From contig MGUG01000041.1 of the NCBI GenBank assembly GCA_001799845.1, forward strand, positions 124,001 through 188,000: DNA of 64,000 bases, in the 5' to 3' direction. The translations under genes were made by a program, and so were the position numbers. This document shows positions 41,013 through 48,760 of this stretch, in pieces. This DNA is from Elusimicrobia bacterium GWC2_64_44. Its GTDB lineage: Bacteria > Elusimicrobiota > Elusimicrobia > Elusimicrobiales > UBA9959. The notes under the pieces are model-generated. The model was not told the DNA's origin. It did not search any database and saw nothing but the letters and a program-made list of their open reading frames with translations. Numbering within the stretch: the stretch's first letter is position 1; every line of letters starts with the position of its first letter.

Positions 41013-41972
41013 ATGAAAATAGTCGCCTCCTTCTCCAGGCTGAAAGAAATAAAACCCCTCGCAGCAGCCGGCGCGGACGAGCTGTATTGTTCCGTGGACC
41101 CGCTTTTTTCTTTCGGCGACCCGGTGGGCCTGCCCGGCTTCAGGGAACTCGGGCGCGCGGCCGACGCCGCCCACGCGCTGGGCCTCAAACTTTCGCTGGC
41201 GGTCAACCACGTCAACCCCGTCTTCAAGTTGAGCGAAGAGGCCGGGCTGGTCCGCAAATTTTCCGCGGCCAGGGCGGCCGGCGTGGACGCCTTCATCTTC
41301 GCCAACCCCGGAGTGCTGACGCTCCTGAAACGCGCGGAGCTGCGCGGCGCGCAGCTGCACCTCAGCTCCGTGCAACCCTGCTTCAACAGCCTGACCGCCG
41401 GGCTCTTCATCGGCCTGGGCGTGTCCCGCGTCATACTGCCCAACCAACTGGCCCCGCGGGAAGCGGCGGCCCTGCTGAAACTCTGCGCGGCGCGCGGCGT
41501 GGATACGGAGCTTTTCGACTACCGCTTCTTCGGCTGCGCCTACGTCAACGGCCGCTGCGGCCTGCACCGCCCCGACAATTACACCTTGAAGGTCCGCGTC
41601 CCGCCCGGCTCCATGTGCAGGCCCGAGATGGGCGGCGCCGCGCTGCCGCGGGCGGTCAATCTGCGGCCGGCCTGGCAGGACCGGTTGCCCGGGCTCTCGG
41701 CCCGGTTGGCTGCCCGCTTCGGCTGCGGCGGCGGGCCCAGGCTGGCCAACGCGGCCTCCTTCTTCGACTACTTCGCTTCCGGGGTGCAGTATCTCAAATA
41801 CGGCACACGGCCCGACCGCGCCGCCGTCAAAGCGCGCAAGGTGGCGGAGCTGCGCTCTATGCTCGACCTCGCTTCGGAGCTGGCCGCCGCGCTGCCGCGC
41901 GCAGAGGCCCGCGAGCGGTTCATTTTGAAGATGGAAAAATGGGACGGGGGAAAGGTGCGCCATGCGTCTTGA
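41013..41972 (+). CDS. peptidase U32-family protein A
   Basis: This 319-residue protein has the U32 barrel beginning MKIVASFSRLKEIKPLAAAGADELYC and an Fe-S-cluster-like cysteine set: C-A-Y-V-N-G-R-C-G (about 176-184), then C at about 205 in PGSMCRP and a cysteine at FGCGGG. U32 proteins act in [4Fe-4S]-dependent hydroxylation (UbiU/UbiV, RlhA, TrhP), not usually as peptidases. It lies 6 bases after the radical SAM gene and overlaps the next by 11 bases. The pair with the next gene resembles UbiU/UbiV by arrangement only. Confidence 0.8.
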   Translation: MKIVASFSRLKEIKPLAAAGADELYCSVDPLFSFGDPVGLPGFRELGRAADAAHALGLKLSLAVNHVNPVFKLSEEAGLVRKFSAARAAGVDAFIFANPGVLTLLKRAELRGAQLHLSSVQPCFNSLTAGLFIGLGVSRVILPNQLAPREAAALLKLCAARGVDTELFDYRFFGCAYVNGRCGLHRPDNYTLKVRVPPGSMCRPEMGGAALPRAVNLRPAWQDRLPGLSARLAARFGCGGGPRLANAASFFDYFASGVQYLKYGTRPDRAAVKARKVAELRSMLDLASELAAALPRAEARERFILKMEKWDGGKVRHAS

Positions 41973-42783
41973 GCAAGGCGTAAAATTAATTTCCCGCCCT
42001 GGCGCTCCCGGGGCGGACGTGGCCGCCGCGAAAAAGCTGCTGCCGCACCTGGACTGGATATATCTCGGCGCCGAGTTCTGCGAGAATTTGCTGGAAGACG
42101 GCTTCTGCGGCGAGGCCGAGCGCTGGCAGGCCGAAGGCAAGAAGGTCTGCCTGCTCACGCCGCTGCTGACCGAAAGGGGCGTCAAGGCGCTCGGCTCCCT
42201 GGGCCGTCGCCTGATGGCCGCCTGCTCCGCCGGGCGCCTGGACCCGGCCAGGCTGGAACTGACCGTCAACGATCTCGGCGCCGCGGCCCTGGCCGCCAGG
42301 GAGCGGTGGCCGTTCAAACTGGCCGCCGGGCGGCAGATCTCGCACAATTTCCTGCAGCTGGAGAAAAAACACCTTAAGGCCGTGAACCGGCCCACGCTGG
42401 CTTTCTTCGCGGACCTGGGTATAGAGCGCTTCGAGCTCTCTCCCGCCGGCCGCCTGCCGCCGGCTAATTTTCACTCCAGGGCTTTCGGCCTGGGCCGCGA
42501 GGCCTTCAAGGTGACGCTGCATTATCCCTACCTGGACCTGACCACCACGCGCACTTGCCTGGTGGGCATGCCTTACGTGGCGCCCAAGGATTCGGTGAGC
42601 GGCATCAACTGCCTGCGCGAATGCGAGGCCTGCTCTTTCGAAGTGGACCATCCCTGGATCAAAGAGAAACTGCAGATCCGCGGCAATACCGTATTCGCCG
42701 CTTTCCCGAAAAAGGTTCAGTACGCTCCGGCGGAAGCCGGCCGCCTGAACGCCGACCGGCTTGTTTACAGCCCCTTGGTCTGA
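41962..42783 (+). CDS. peptidase U32-family-like protein B
   Basis: The 273-residue protein is shorter and more diverged than protein A. It has VKLISRPGAPGADVAAAKKLL, the YLGAEFCENLLEDGF region, HNFLQLEKKHLKAVNR and a cysteine cluster (C-L-R-E-C-E-A-C after SGIN, plus an earlier C in TTTRTCLVG). Together these could ligate an iron-sulfur cluster. Its start overlaps the end of protein A, so they are probably translated together and may form a heterodimer. Substrate unknown. Confidence 0.7.
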   Translation: MRLEQGVKLISRPGAPGADVAAAKKLLPHLDWIYLGAEFCENLLEDGFCGEAERWQAEGKKVCLLTPLLTERGVKALGSLGRRLMAACSAGRLDPARLELTVNDLGAAALAARERWPFKLAAGRQISHNFLQLEKKHLKAVNRPTLAFFADLGIERFELSPAGRLPPANFHSRAFGLGREAFKVTLHYPYLDLTTTRTCLVGMPYVAPKDSVSGINCLRECEACSFEVDHPWIKEKLQIRGNTVFAAFPKKVQYAPAEAGRLNADRLVYSPLV

Positions 42784-42827
42784 CCGCCGTGTTCGCGGCC
42801 GCGGCAGAAGTTTTCTAGGAGGACGCT

Positions 42828-44534
42828 ATGGTAAATTCCGGAGAAGAACAGTCCCCTTCGCGCCTGAAGGCCATCGAAGACCGCCTGGCGCGGCTGGAGA
42901 GACTGCTGGACCTGAAGCCGCATCCGGCCGCCACGGCCCCCGCCGTGGTACCCGCCGCGGCCCCCGCCCCCCGCGCGCCTATAGCGTTCCCGCCTCCTCC
43001 GGAGCTGCCGCGGATGCCGCTCCCGCCGGCGCAGAGCGCCCCGCAGCAGCCGTTGAGAACCGGCAGCTGGCTGGGCGCGGTGGCCGTGATCTGCTTCGTG
43101 CTGGCGGCCGGCTTCATCATCAAGCTCTCGCTCGATTCCGGCTGGCTGACGCCGCTGCGGCAGATAGGCCTGGCGCTGATGTTCGGCCTGGGCCTGGTAT
43201 CGGCCGGCCTGATGCTGCTGGACGCCGACCGCGAGTACGCCTCCTTTTTGCCCGCCGCCGGCGTGATAGTGCTCTACGCCGCTATCTTCGCGGCGCACCG
43301 CCTCTACGCGCTGCTGCCTTTCGAAAGCGCTCTGTCGATGTCCGCCATGATCTCCGGGCTGTGCGTGTGGCTGTACACGCGCATCCGCTCGGACATTTAC
43401 CCGGTGGCGGCCGCGGCCGGCTCGTACTGCGCCCCGGTGGTGCTGCACCTGGGCGCGGCTTCCGAGTTCAGCGTCTATTATTACCTGCTTTGCTCGGTGG
43501 GCTTTGCGGTGATCTCGGTCTGGGTGCGCTCGCGCACGCTGACCATGGTGTCGGCGTACCTGGCCATGCTGATGACGGCCTTTACCGGCCTGGCCCTGAA
43601 GAACGACCCGCTCACGGCCGCCATGCTGGCGCTCAACTTCGTGGTGCTGTCGGCCGGGGTTTACTTCTACAGCTCCCACAACGACGCCCCTCTTACCGAA
43701 GAGGAGGCGATGGGCTTCATGCCGGCGCTGATGTTCTTCTATGCGATGGAATATTACTTCGTCGACCGGCTGGCGCCGGGGCTGGCCCCGTGGCTGTCGC
43801 TCGGCTTCGCCGGGCTGCTGCTTGGGCTGTACCTGGCCGCCAAGCGGCGCTTCCCCGGGGAGAGCATCGGCAGCGGGAACCTGGTGCTCGCCTTCGCCAC
43901 GGTGGTCTGCTTCCACTCTTTCTACCTGGAGCTGCTGCCGAAGGACGCCAGGCCCTGGCTGTTCGGCGCCATAATGCTCGCGCTCTGCGCCCCGGCGCTG
44001 AAACTCGCCGGCGCGGGCCGGCCCGGGCCGCTGCGCATACCGGCGCTGGGCGTGCTGGCCGTGCTGGCGCTGGAATACCTCTCCATGGCCTCGCATCTCT
44101 TCTCCGGCGACGGCGCGCAGTGGCTGGCCGCGGCCTTCTTCGCCGTGCTGGCCATGTGGGCTCTGATAGGCTTCAAGGGCGAAGAGCTGGCGGGCACTCA
44201 CGGCTACGGCCCGCTGCTGGGCGCGGCGCATTTGCTGGCCGTGCTCGGCCTCTACCGCCTCACCAAAGACTCGGGGTCGCTCTATGTCTCCGCCTCGTGG
44301 CTGGTCTACGCCGGCGCGGTGATGGGCTATGCCTTCTCCCGGCGCGACGCGGCCATGGCGCGCTCGGCGGTGTTCGTGCTGGGCTTCGCCGCCGGCAAGG
44401 CGCTGCTCTACGACGCGGCCTCCGCCCCGACGGTGGTGCGCATAGTCTGCCTGCTGCTCACCGGGGCGGCGCTGTACGGCTCCGGCTTCTTCCTGCGCAA
44501 GATCTCCGGCTGGAAGGACGACGCTGCCGCCTGA
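42828..44534 (+). CDS. DUF2339-family polytopic membrane protein
   Basis: The 568-residue protein has a short charged and coiled N-terminus (RLKAIEDRLARLERLLDL), a proline/alanine-rich linker (about 28-70), then about 18-20 predicted membrane helices. The first, GSWLGAVAVICFVLAAGFII, with KLSLDSGWLTPLRQIGLALMFG, is characteristic of DUF2339. Function of this family is not known. It has a GGAGG ribosome-binding site and lies 44 bases after the U32 pair. Confidence 0.82.
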   Translation: MVNSGEEQSPSRLKAIEDRLARLERLLDLKPHPAATAPAVVPAAAPAPRAPIAFPPPPELPRMPLPPAQSAPQQPLRTGSWLGAVAVICFVLAAGFIIKLSLDSGWLTPLRQIGLALMFGLGLVSAGLMLLDADREYASFLPAAGVIVLYAAIFAAHRLYALLPFESALSMSAMISGLCVWLYTRIRSDIYPVAAAAGSYCAPVVLHLGAASEFSVYYYLLCSVGFAVISVWVRSRTLTMVSAYLAMLMTAFTGLALKNDPLTAAMLALNFVVLSAGVYFYSSHNDAPLTEEEAMGFMPALMFFYAMEYYFVDRLAPGLAPWLSLGFAGLLLGLYLAAKRRFPGESIGSGNLVLAFATVVCFHSFYLELLPKDARPWLFGAIMLALCAPALKLAGAGRPGPLRIPALGVLAVLALEYLSMASHLFSGDGAQWLAAAFFAVLAMWALIGFKGEELAGTHGYGPLLGAAHLLAVLGLYRLTKDSGSLYVSASWLVYAGAVMGYAFSRRDAAMARSAVFVLGFAAGKALLYDAASAPTVVRIVCLLLTGAALYGSGFFLRKISGWKDDAAA

Positions 44535-44574
44535 GCGGCGCGTCCCCGGTCCGGCCGTCACTAAATAACCATGG

Positions 44575-44604
44575 GTTGACATTCGTCAACTCATGCTGTA
44601 GGCT
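44575..44604 (+). promoter_or_regulatory. promoter overlapped by a palindrome
   Basis: TTGACA (44576-44581) and, after 17 bases, TAGGCT (44599-44604). The -35 box lies within GTTGACATTCGTCAAC (44575-44590), a perfect 6-base inverted repeat. A repressor site is a possibility. Confidence 0.55.
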
Positions 44605-44621
44605 ATATATCACGGGTATAT

Positions 44622-45947
44622 ATGGCTAAAGTCTCCATCTTCGCGTTTATCTGCGCCCTGCCGGTACTGCCGGCCGCGGCGCAGCCGGACTTTTCCTCCG
44701 CGCTGGAGTCCATCCGGCAGGAAGCCGTTATGCCGGTTGACAATACCCGCGTGCAGCAGGCGCTGCCGCAGCCGGTGGCGGAGCGGGTGAACCAGCCCGG
44801 CTCCTCGGAATACCTTTTCAGGATCTACGGCCAGGATTTTAACAAGCACGCCGGCTGGCACATGGACCTGCTGTCCCTCTACCGCCGGGGCGCGGGCGGC
44901 AGGCGGCCGCCGCTGGAGGACGCGCTGGCTTCCATAAAGGCGCTCAGCATCCTGGGCGGCGGCGCCGAGCCGCTGGCCTCGGGCGACACCCTCTACTGGC
45001 TGCAGAAAGAACTGATCGCGGTGCTGAAGTACGCCCCGGATAAAGAGGCGCGCGGCGCCGCCGCGCTGGCGCTGGGCGTGGCCGCCTCCGGCAAGCAGGC
45101 GCAGGAGGCGCTGGCCGCGCTGGCGTCTACGGTGCTCTACGAGAGCGAGGCCTTCGAGGTGCGGCGCTTTGCCGTGATGGCGCTGGCCGGCACCGGGCAG
45201 GCGGCGGCCGTGGCGAAGCTGCAGGACTGCGGGCGCACGCTCGCCGCCGAACACGACTTCATAGGCCGCGGCAAGTTCCGCTACGAGGAGGACGAGAGCT
45301 CCTGGTCGCTGGAGGCCGCCATAGTCAACGCCCTCGAGTCCATGCTGCGCAGCGAGGCGGGCAACGAGGCGCTGGCGGCGCTGAAATACTTCGGCCACCT
45401 CTACAATTCCACCTGCGGCAACTTCACGGTGATCAAGCTGCCCGACGACGAGGGCATAGACGAGACGCTGCTGGTGAACGCGCGGCTGGCGCTGGCGCGC
45501 GGCGCGGGCTCGGGCAGCTACCTGTTCAGCAACAGGAACAACCCGGAGACCGGCTCGGCCAAGTGCCTGCTGCCCATCGTCAACGGCGGCGACCTGTGCG
45601 AGCTGAGGACCACGGCCGCGCGCCTGTTCCGGGACCTGCACGGCGCGGTGCTCTCCCCGACGGGCAGCTATGTGGAGGGCCGGGCCGACTGCAACGAGCT
45701 GATCACCAACAAGGTCATGCTGGAGTTCGCCAAGATCTACCTGGAGGGCCTGGGCACCGGCGCGCTGGTGAAGGGCGCGATAAGCGCCTCGGTGAAGGGC
45801 CTGCGCGTGGTGGCCGGCATCAAGCGCGCGGCCAAGGTGGAGAAGTACCGCAAGTTCATGGACATGGCCTACGGCCACTACGAGCGCGTCGACCGGATAA
45901 AGGATTACACGGAATACATGAAGGCGCTGGGCAAAGCGTCGCGCTGA
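44622..45947 (+). CDS. secreted HEAT-repeat-like protein
   Basis: The 441-residue protein has a signal peptide (MAKVSIFAFICALPVLPAAAQ). It then has helical repeats in the middle third resembling HEAT/PBS lyase units (EARGAAALALGVAASGKQAQEALAALAS and EAFEVRRFAVMALAGTGQAAAVAKL), and a C-terminal part with a possible hydrophobic helix (about 380-400). It has cysteines that may be paired. I cannot name the family or its role. It has its own promoter and terminator, so it is a single-gene unit. Confidence 0.65.
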   Translation: MAKVSIFAFICALPVLPAAAQPDFSSALESIRQEAVMPVDNTRVQQALPQPVAERVNQPGSSEYLFRIYGQDFNKHAGWHMDLLSLYRRGAGGRRPPLEDALASIKALSILGGGAEPLASGDTLYWLQKELIAVLKYAPDKEARGAAALALGVAASGKQAQEALAALASTVLYESEAFEVRRFAVMALAGTGQAAAVAKLQDCGRTLAAEHDFIGRGKFRYEEDESSWSLEAAIVNALESMLRSEAGNEALAALKYFGHLYNSTCGNFTVIKLPDDEGIDETLLVNARLALARGAGSGSYLFSNRNNPETGSAKCLLPIVNGGDLCELRTTAARLFRDLHGAVLSPTGSYVEGRADCNELITNKVMLEFAKIYLEGLGTGALVKGAISASVKGLRVVAGIKRAAKVEKYRKFMDMAYGHYERVDRIKDYTEYMKALGKASR

Positions 45948-45962
45948 CCTCAGCGGCCAATG

Positions 45963-45998
45963 AAAAAGCCCCGGTAACACCGGGGCTTTTCTTTTTTG
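45963..45998. terminator. bidirectional terminator
   Basis: AAAAGCCCCGG/CCGGGGCTTTT around TAACA, with A- and T-runs on both sides, between convergent genes. Confidence 0.9.
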
Positions 45999-46017
45999 CG
46001 GCGGCAGGCGCCCGGGG

Positions 46018-46434
46018 CTAGCGGGCGCAGGGGAAACTGTCGTTGGGTAAATTTTCCAGCCTGAAGCCGTCCTTGTCCTTCACCAGCACGAAGCTGTCCA
46101 CGGCGTTGCCTTTCTCGTACTCGGCGTCGAAGCGGTAGTAGAACCGCTTTTTCCTGATGTTCAGCAGCTTGAAGCTCTTCCTCGCCCCGCCGGTATGGCG
46201 CCCCAGCTTTTCGAAGGCGTCCCGCAGCGTGTCCTCGGCGGCCGCGGCCCGGGCTTCGGGCGTGAGCAGGGCCGAGCGGATATAGGCGAAGTCCCTGGAG
46301 TTGTAATGGTTGTAGTAGTCGGCCACCACTTCAGCGGTGTCGGTACCGCCCCGCAGCGTCAGCGGTACCACATAGGCCAGGAAGGCGAAGAACAGGACGG
46401 AGAGCGCCAGTATTATTTTCTGAAAGGCGGCCAT
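46018..46434 (-). CDS. small anchored NTF2/DUF4864-like protein
   Basis: The 138-residue protein has one N-terminal membrane helix (about 7-27) followed by an extracytoplasmic domain of about 105 residues: TAEVVADYYNHYNSRDFAYIRSAL, RFYYRFDAEYEKGNAVDSFVLVKDKDGFRL. This pattern of a helix then antiparallel strands fits NTF2/DUF4864-like folds. A single cysteine (near the C-end) may be unpaired. It is downstream of rlmN with 13 bases between. Confidence 0.55.
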   Translation of the reverse strand: MAAFQKIILALSVLFFAFLAYVVPLTLRGGTDTAEVVADYYNHYNSRDFAYIRSALLTPEARAAAAEDTLRDAFEKLGRHTGGARKSFKLLNIRKKRFYYRFDAEYEKGNAVDSFVLVKDKDGFRLENLPNDSFPCAR

Positions 46435-46447
46435 CGGCGCTCCCGCT

Positions 46448-47470
46448 TTATTTTCCCGCGAGCTGCCCGCAGGCGCCGGCTATGTCGTCGCCGAGGCTCT
46501 TGCGCACGGTGACCTCGAAGCCGTAGGTCTCCATCAGGCCGGCGAAGACTTTCACGCGGTCCCGCGCCGGGGCGCGGTACGGGCCGCCGGTGCGGTTGTA
46601 GGGGATCAGGTTGACGGTGAAATACTTGGGGGCTGCCACCGCGCGCAGCCAGGAGCTCAGCTTGGCCGCTTGCGAGCGGCTGTTGTTGAGGCCGTCCATC
46701 AGGACGAACTCCACGAGCACGCGGCGCTTGGTCATGGCGATGTAGTCGTTGAGGGCCTTGGCGAGCTGCGAGAGCGGGTACTGGCGGTTGAGCGGCACCA
46801 GGTCGTTGCGCAGGTCGTCCTCGGAGGCGTGCAGCGAGATGGCCAGGTTGCACTGCGGGAAATCCTTGGCGAAGCGGCGGATGCCGGGCACGTGCCCGGC
46901 GGTGGAGACGGAGATGTGGCGCTGGCCCAGGCCTATGCGCTCCGGATCCGTCATGGTGCGGATGGCCTCGCTCACCGACTCGTAATTATAGAAGGGCTCG
47001 CCCATGCCCATGAAGATCACGCTGGCTATCTTCTGGTTGCGGTTCTTTTTCAGGTAGGAGGCGGCCGCGAGGAACTGGTCTACGATCTCGTCGGGGGAAA
47101 GGTTGCGCTTGAGGCCCTTGCGGCCGGTGGCGCAGAACGGGCAGCGCACCGGGCAGCCGGCCTGCGTGGAGACGCAGAGGCTCCAGCGCTCGCTGGTCAG
47201 GTTCAGCAGCACGGTCTCTATCTTCAGCCCGTCCTTCATCTCGAAGCAGAACTTGATGGCGTCGCCTTTCTTGGAGACCAGCGTGTCGGCTGTGTCGAGG
47301 GTGTTGAGGCGGAACTCGCCCTCCAGCTTGTCGCGCAGCGGGGCGGGCAGGGCGGAGATCTCGTCCCAGGAGGCGGCGAAGTTCTTGAAGATGGCCTCGT
47401 GCACCTGCTTCAGGCGGAAGGCCGGCAGGCCGTTGTCTTTGAGGAAGACGGAAAGCTTTTTAAAGTCCAT
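46448..47470 (-). CDS. rlmN: 23S rRNA (A2503-C2)/tRNA A37 methyltransferase
   Basis: The 340-residue protein has the radical SAM motif C-P-V-R-C-P-F-C (CVSTQAGCPVRCPFCATG), GMGEPFYNY, ISVSTAGHVPGI and C-terminal cysteine DDIAGACGQL. The catalytic cysteine pair used by RlmN is thus present. It methylates 23S A2503 and tRNA A37. -10 box lies 6 bases before the ATG. Confidence 0.96.
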   Translation of the reverse strand: MDFKKLSVFLKDNGLPAFRLKQVHEAIFKNFAASWDEISALPAPLRDKLEGEFRLNTLDTADTLVSKKGDAIKFCFEMKDGLKIETVLLNLTSERWSLCVSTQAGCPVRCPFCATGRKGLKRNLSPDEIVDQFLAAASYLKKNRNQKIASVIFMGMGEPFYNYESVSEAIRTMTDPERIGLGQRHISVSTAGHVPGIRRFAKDFPQCNLAISLHASEDDLRNDLVPLNRQYPLSQLAKALNDYIAMTKRRVLVEFVLMDGLNNSRSQAAKLSSWLRAVAAPKYFTVNLIPYNRTGGPYRAPARDRVKVFAGLMETYGFEVTVRKSLGDDIAGACGQLAGK

Positions 47471-47476
47471 AGCTAT

Positions 47477-47482
47477 ATTATC
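47477..47482 (-). promoter_or_regulatory. -10 box of rlmN, leaderless
   Basis: GATAAT on the minus strand ends 6 bases before the ATG at 47470. No ribosome-binding site. Confidence 0.5.
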
Positions 47483-47488
47483 CCAAAT

Positions 47489-47512
47489 AAAAAGCCCGCC
47501 GGGGGGCGGGCT
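47489..47512 (-). terminator. terminator of the secreted esterase-like gene
   Basis: Read on the minus strand, AGCCCGCC/GGCGGGCT is followed by TTTTATTT. It separates that gene from rlmN. Confidence 0.85.
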
Positions 47513-47530
47513 CGGCGCGGGCGGGGCCGC

Positions 47531-48712
47531 TCAGGGGCGGCACATGTTGGCCAGCGGGGTCTTGGAGCAGTCCACCACGTGCGGCGCTACCGCCGGGCGG
47601 AAAACTTCCACCGCTATCTCTTTCTCCAGAGTCTTCAGCGAGGCCTTGAAGTCGAAGAAGTAGGCGCCGTGCCAGGCCTTGATGTCGCGGATCTTGAAGA
47701 GGTCCTTGCGGGCCTCCTTGCGCAGCGGCTTGTAATGCAGGATGAAGTCTATGAGCTTGGGCTCCACGTTCTCCACTTCGGCGTCGGCCTGGAAATTGGA
47801 GTCCGCGGCGGGGATCTCGTTGGAATAGGCGTCGCGCATGGCCCAGAAGTTGCGCCAGGTGCCCACAATGGAGGGCTTCCTGACCAGCTTCTCCAGCTTT
47901 TCCTTTTTGACTTCCAGCTTCATGAACAGCTTGACCACGTAGTTGGCGGGCACCAGCGGGGAGCCGGCGGTGATGAGTTTGTCTATGCGCACGTCGGGCC
48001 TGGCCGCGGCAACGCGGTGCAGGGCCGTGTGGGTCAGCACCGAGCCCCAGCTGTGCGCCAGGATGTAGATAGGGCGGCCGGAGTCCTTGAAGGAGTCGTA
48101 GACCTCGGTGATCTTGGCCTGCAGCTGCGGAATGGTCTGCTTGGAGTCGCCGGGGTCGCGGGACCAGCGGAAAGGGATGACTATCACGTTATGGTTCTCG
48201 TAGCCCGGGATCTCCTTGAGCTTCAGCTCCAGGTAGTTGTCGGGCAGGCGGACGTCCCGCACCAGCTCCCGCGCGTCTTCATCGTACTCGGGGAAGAAAT
48301 AGCGCGGGTTGAAGCCCACTATCCCGTTGACGATGTCGCTGTCGGTGATGTCCTTGTTGCGGGTGAAGAACTGTATCATGCGCAGGAAGTTGCGCAGTTC
48401 CAGCGAGCCCCAGCCGATCTCGCCGAAGCTGAGGCCGGAAACGGTAATGACCACAGGGTCCAGGCCGTTCTTCTTGCCGAGGGTTTCCACGAAAACGGGG
48501 CGCGGGAGGGCGGCGGGGGCACGGTTTTCACTGGCGGCAGCTTCGCCGGTCAGGGGGGAGCCTTCGAACGCCGGCTGGGGGGCGGCAGGGAGCTGGTAGG
48601 CGGAAAGTTCGCGCACATCGGCCGCGCTCAGGGTGTTGAGCTCGGCTGCGGAGGCTGCGGAACAGGTGAAAACTGCTATAAAGGTGAAAAGGGCGGTTTT
48701 AAGGGCTCTCAT
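47531..48712 (-). CDS. secreted lipase/esterase-like alpha/beta hydrolase
   Basis: The 393-residue protein has a signal peptide (MRALKTALFTFIAVFTCSAASA). It has a hydrolase elbow AHSWGS in GRPIYILAHSWGSVLTHTAL (serine about 221) like GxSxG lipases with alanine at the first place. A preceding strand VVITVSGLSFGEIGWGSLELR may form the oxyanion site, and a C-terminal WHGAYF may supply His. The N-terminal 60 mature residues are Pro/Ala-rich. Substrate cannot be told. TAGTAT is 8 bases from the ATG; the gene diverges from the sulfatase gene, so the 48-base space holds both promoters. Confidence 0.65.
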   Translation of the reverse strand: MRALKTALFTFIAVFTCSAASAAELNTLSAADVRELSAYQLPAAPQPAFEGSPLTGEAAASENRAPAALPRPVFVETLGKKNGLDPVVITVSGLSFGEIGWGSLELRNFLRMIQFFTRNKDITDSDIVNGIVGFNPRYFFPEYDEDARELVRDVRLPDNYLELKLKEIPGYENHNVIVIPFRWSRDPGDSKQTIPQLQAKITEVYDSFKDSGRPIYILAHSWGSVLTHTALHRVAAARPDVRIDKLITAGSPLVPANYVVKLFMKLEVKKEKLEKLVRKPSIVGTWRNFWAMRDAYSNEIPAADSNFQADAEVENVEPKLIDFILHYKPLRKEARKDLFKIRDIKAWHGAYFFDFKASLKTLEKEIAVEVFRPAVAPHVVDCSKTPLANMCRP

Positions 48713-48760
48713 ATAGTAAAATACTAGTATAAATCTAGCAGTTATCCTTGATATCTGTCA

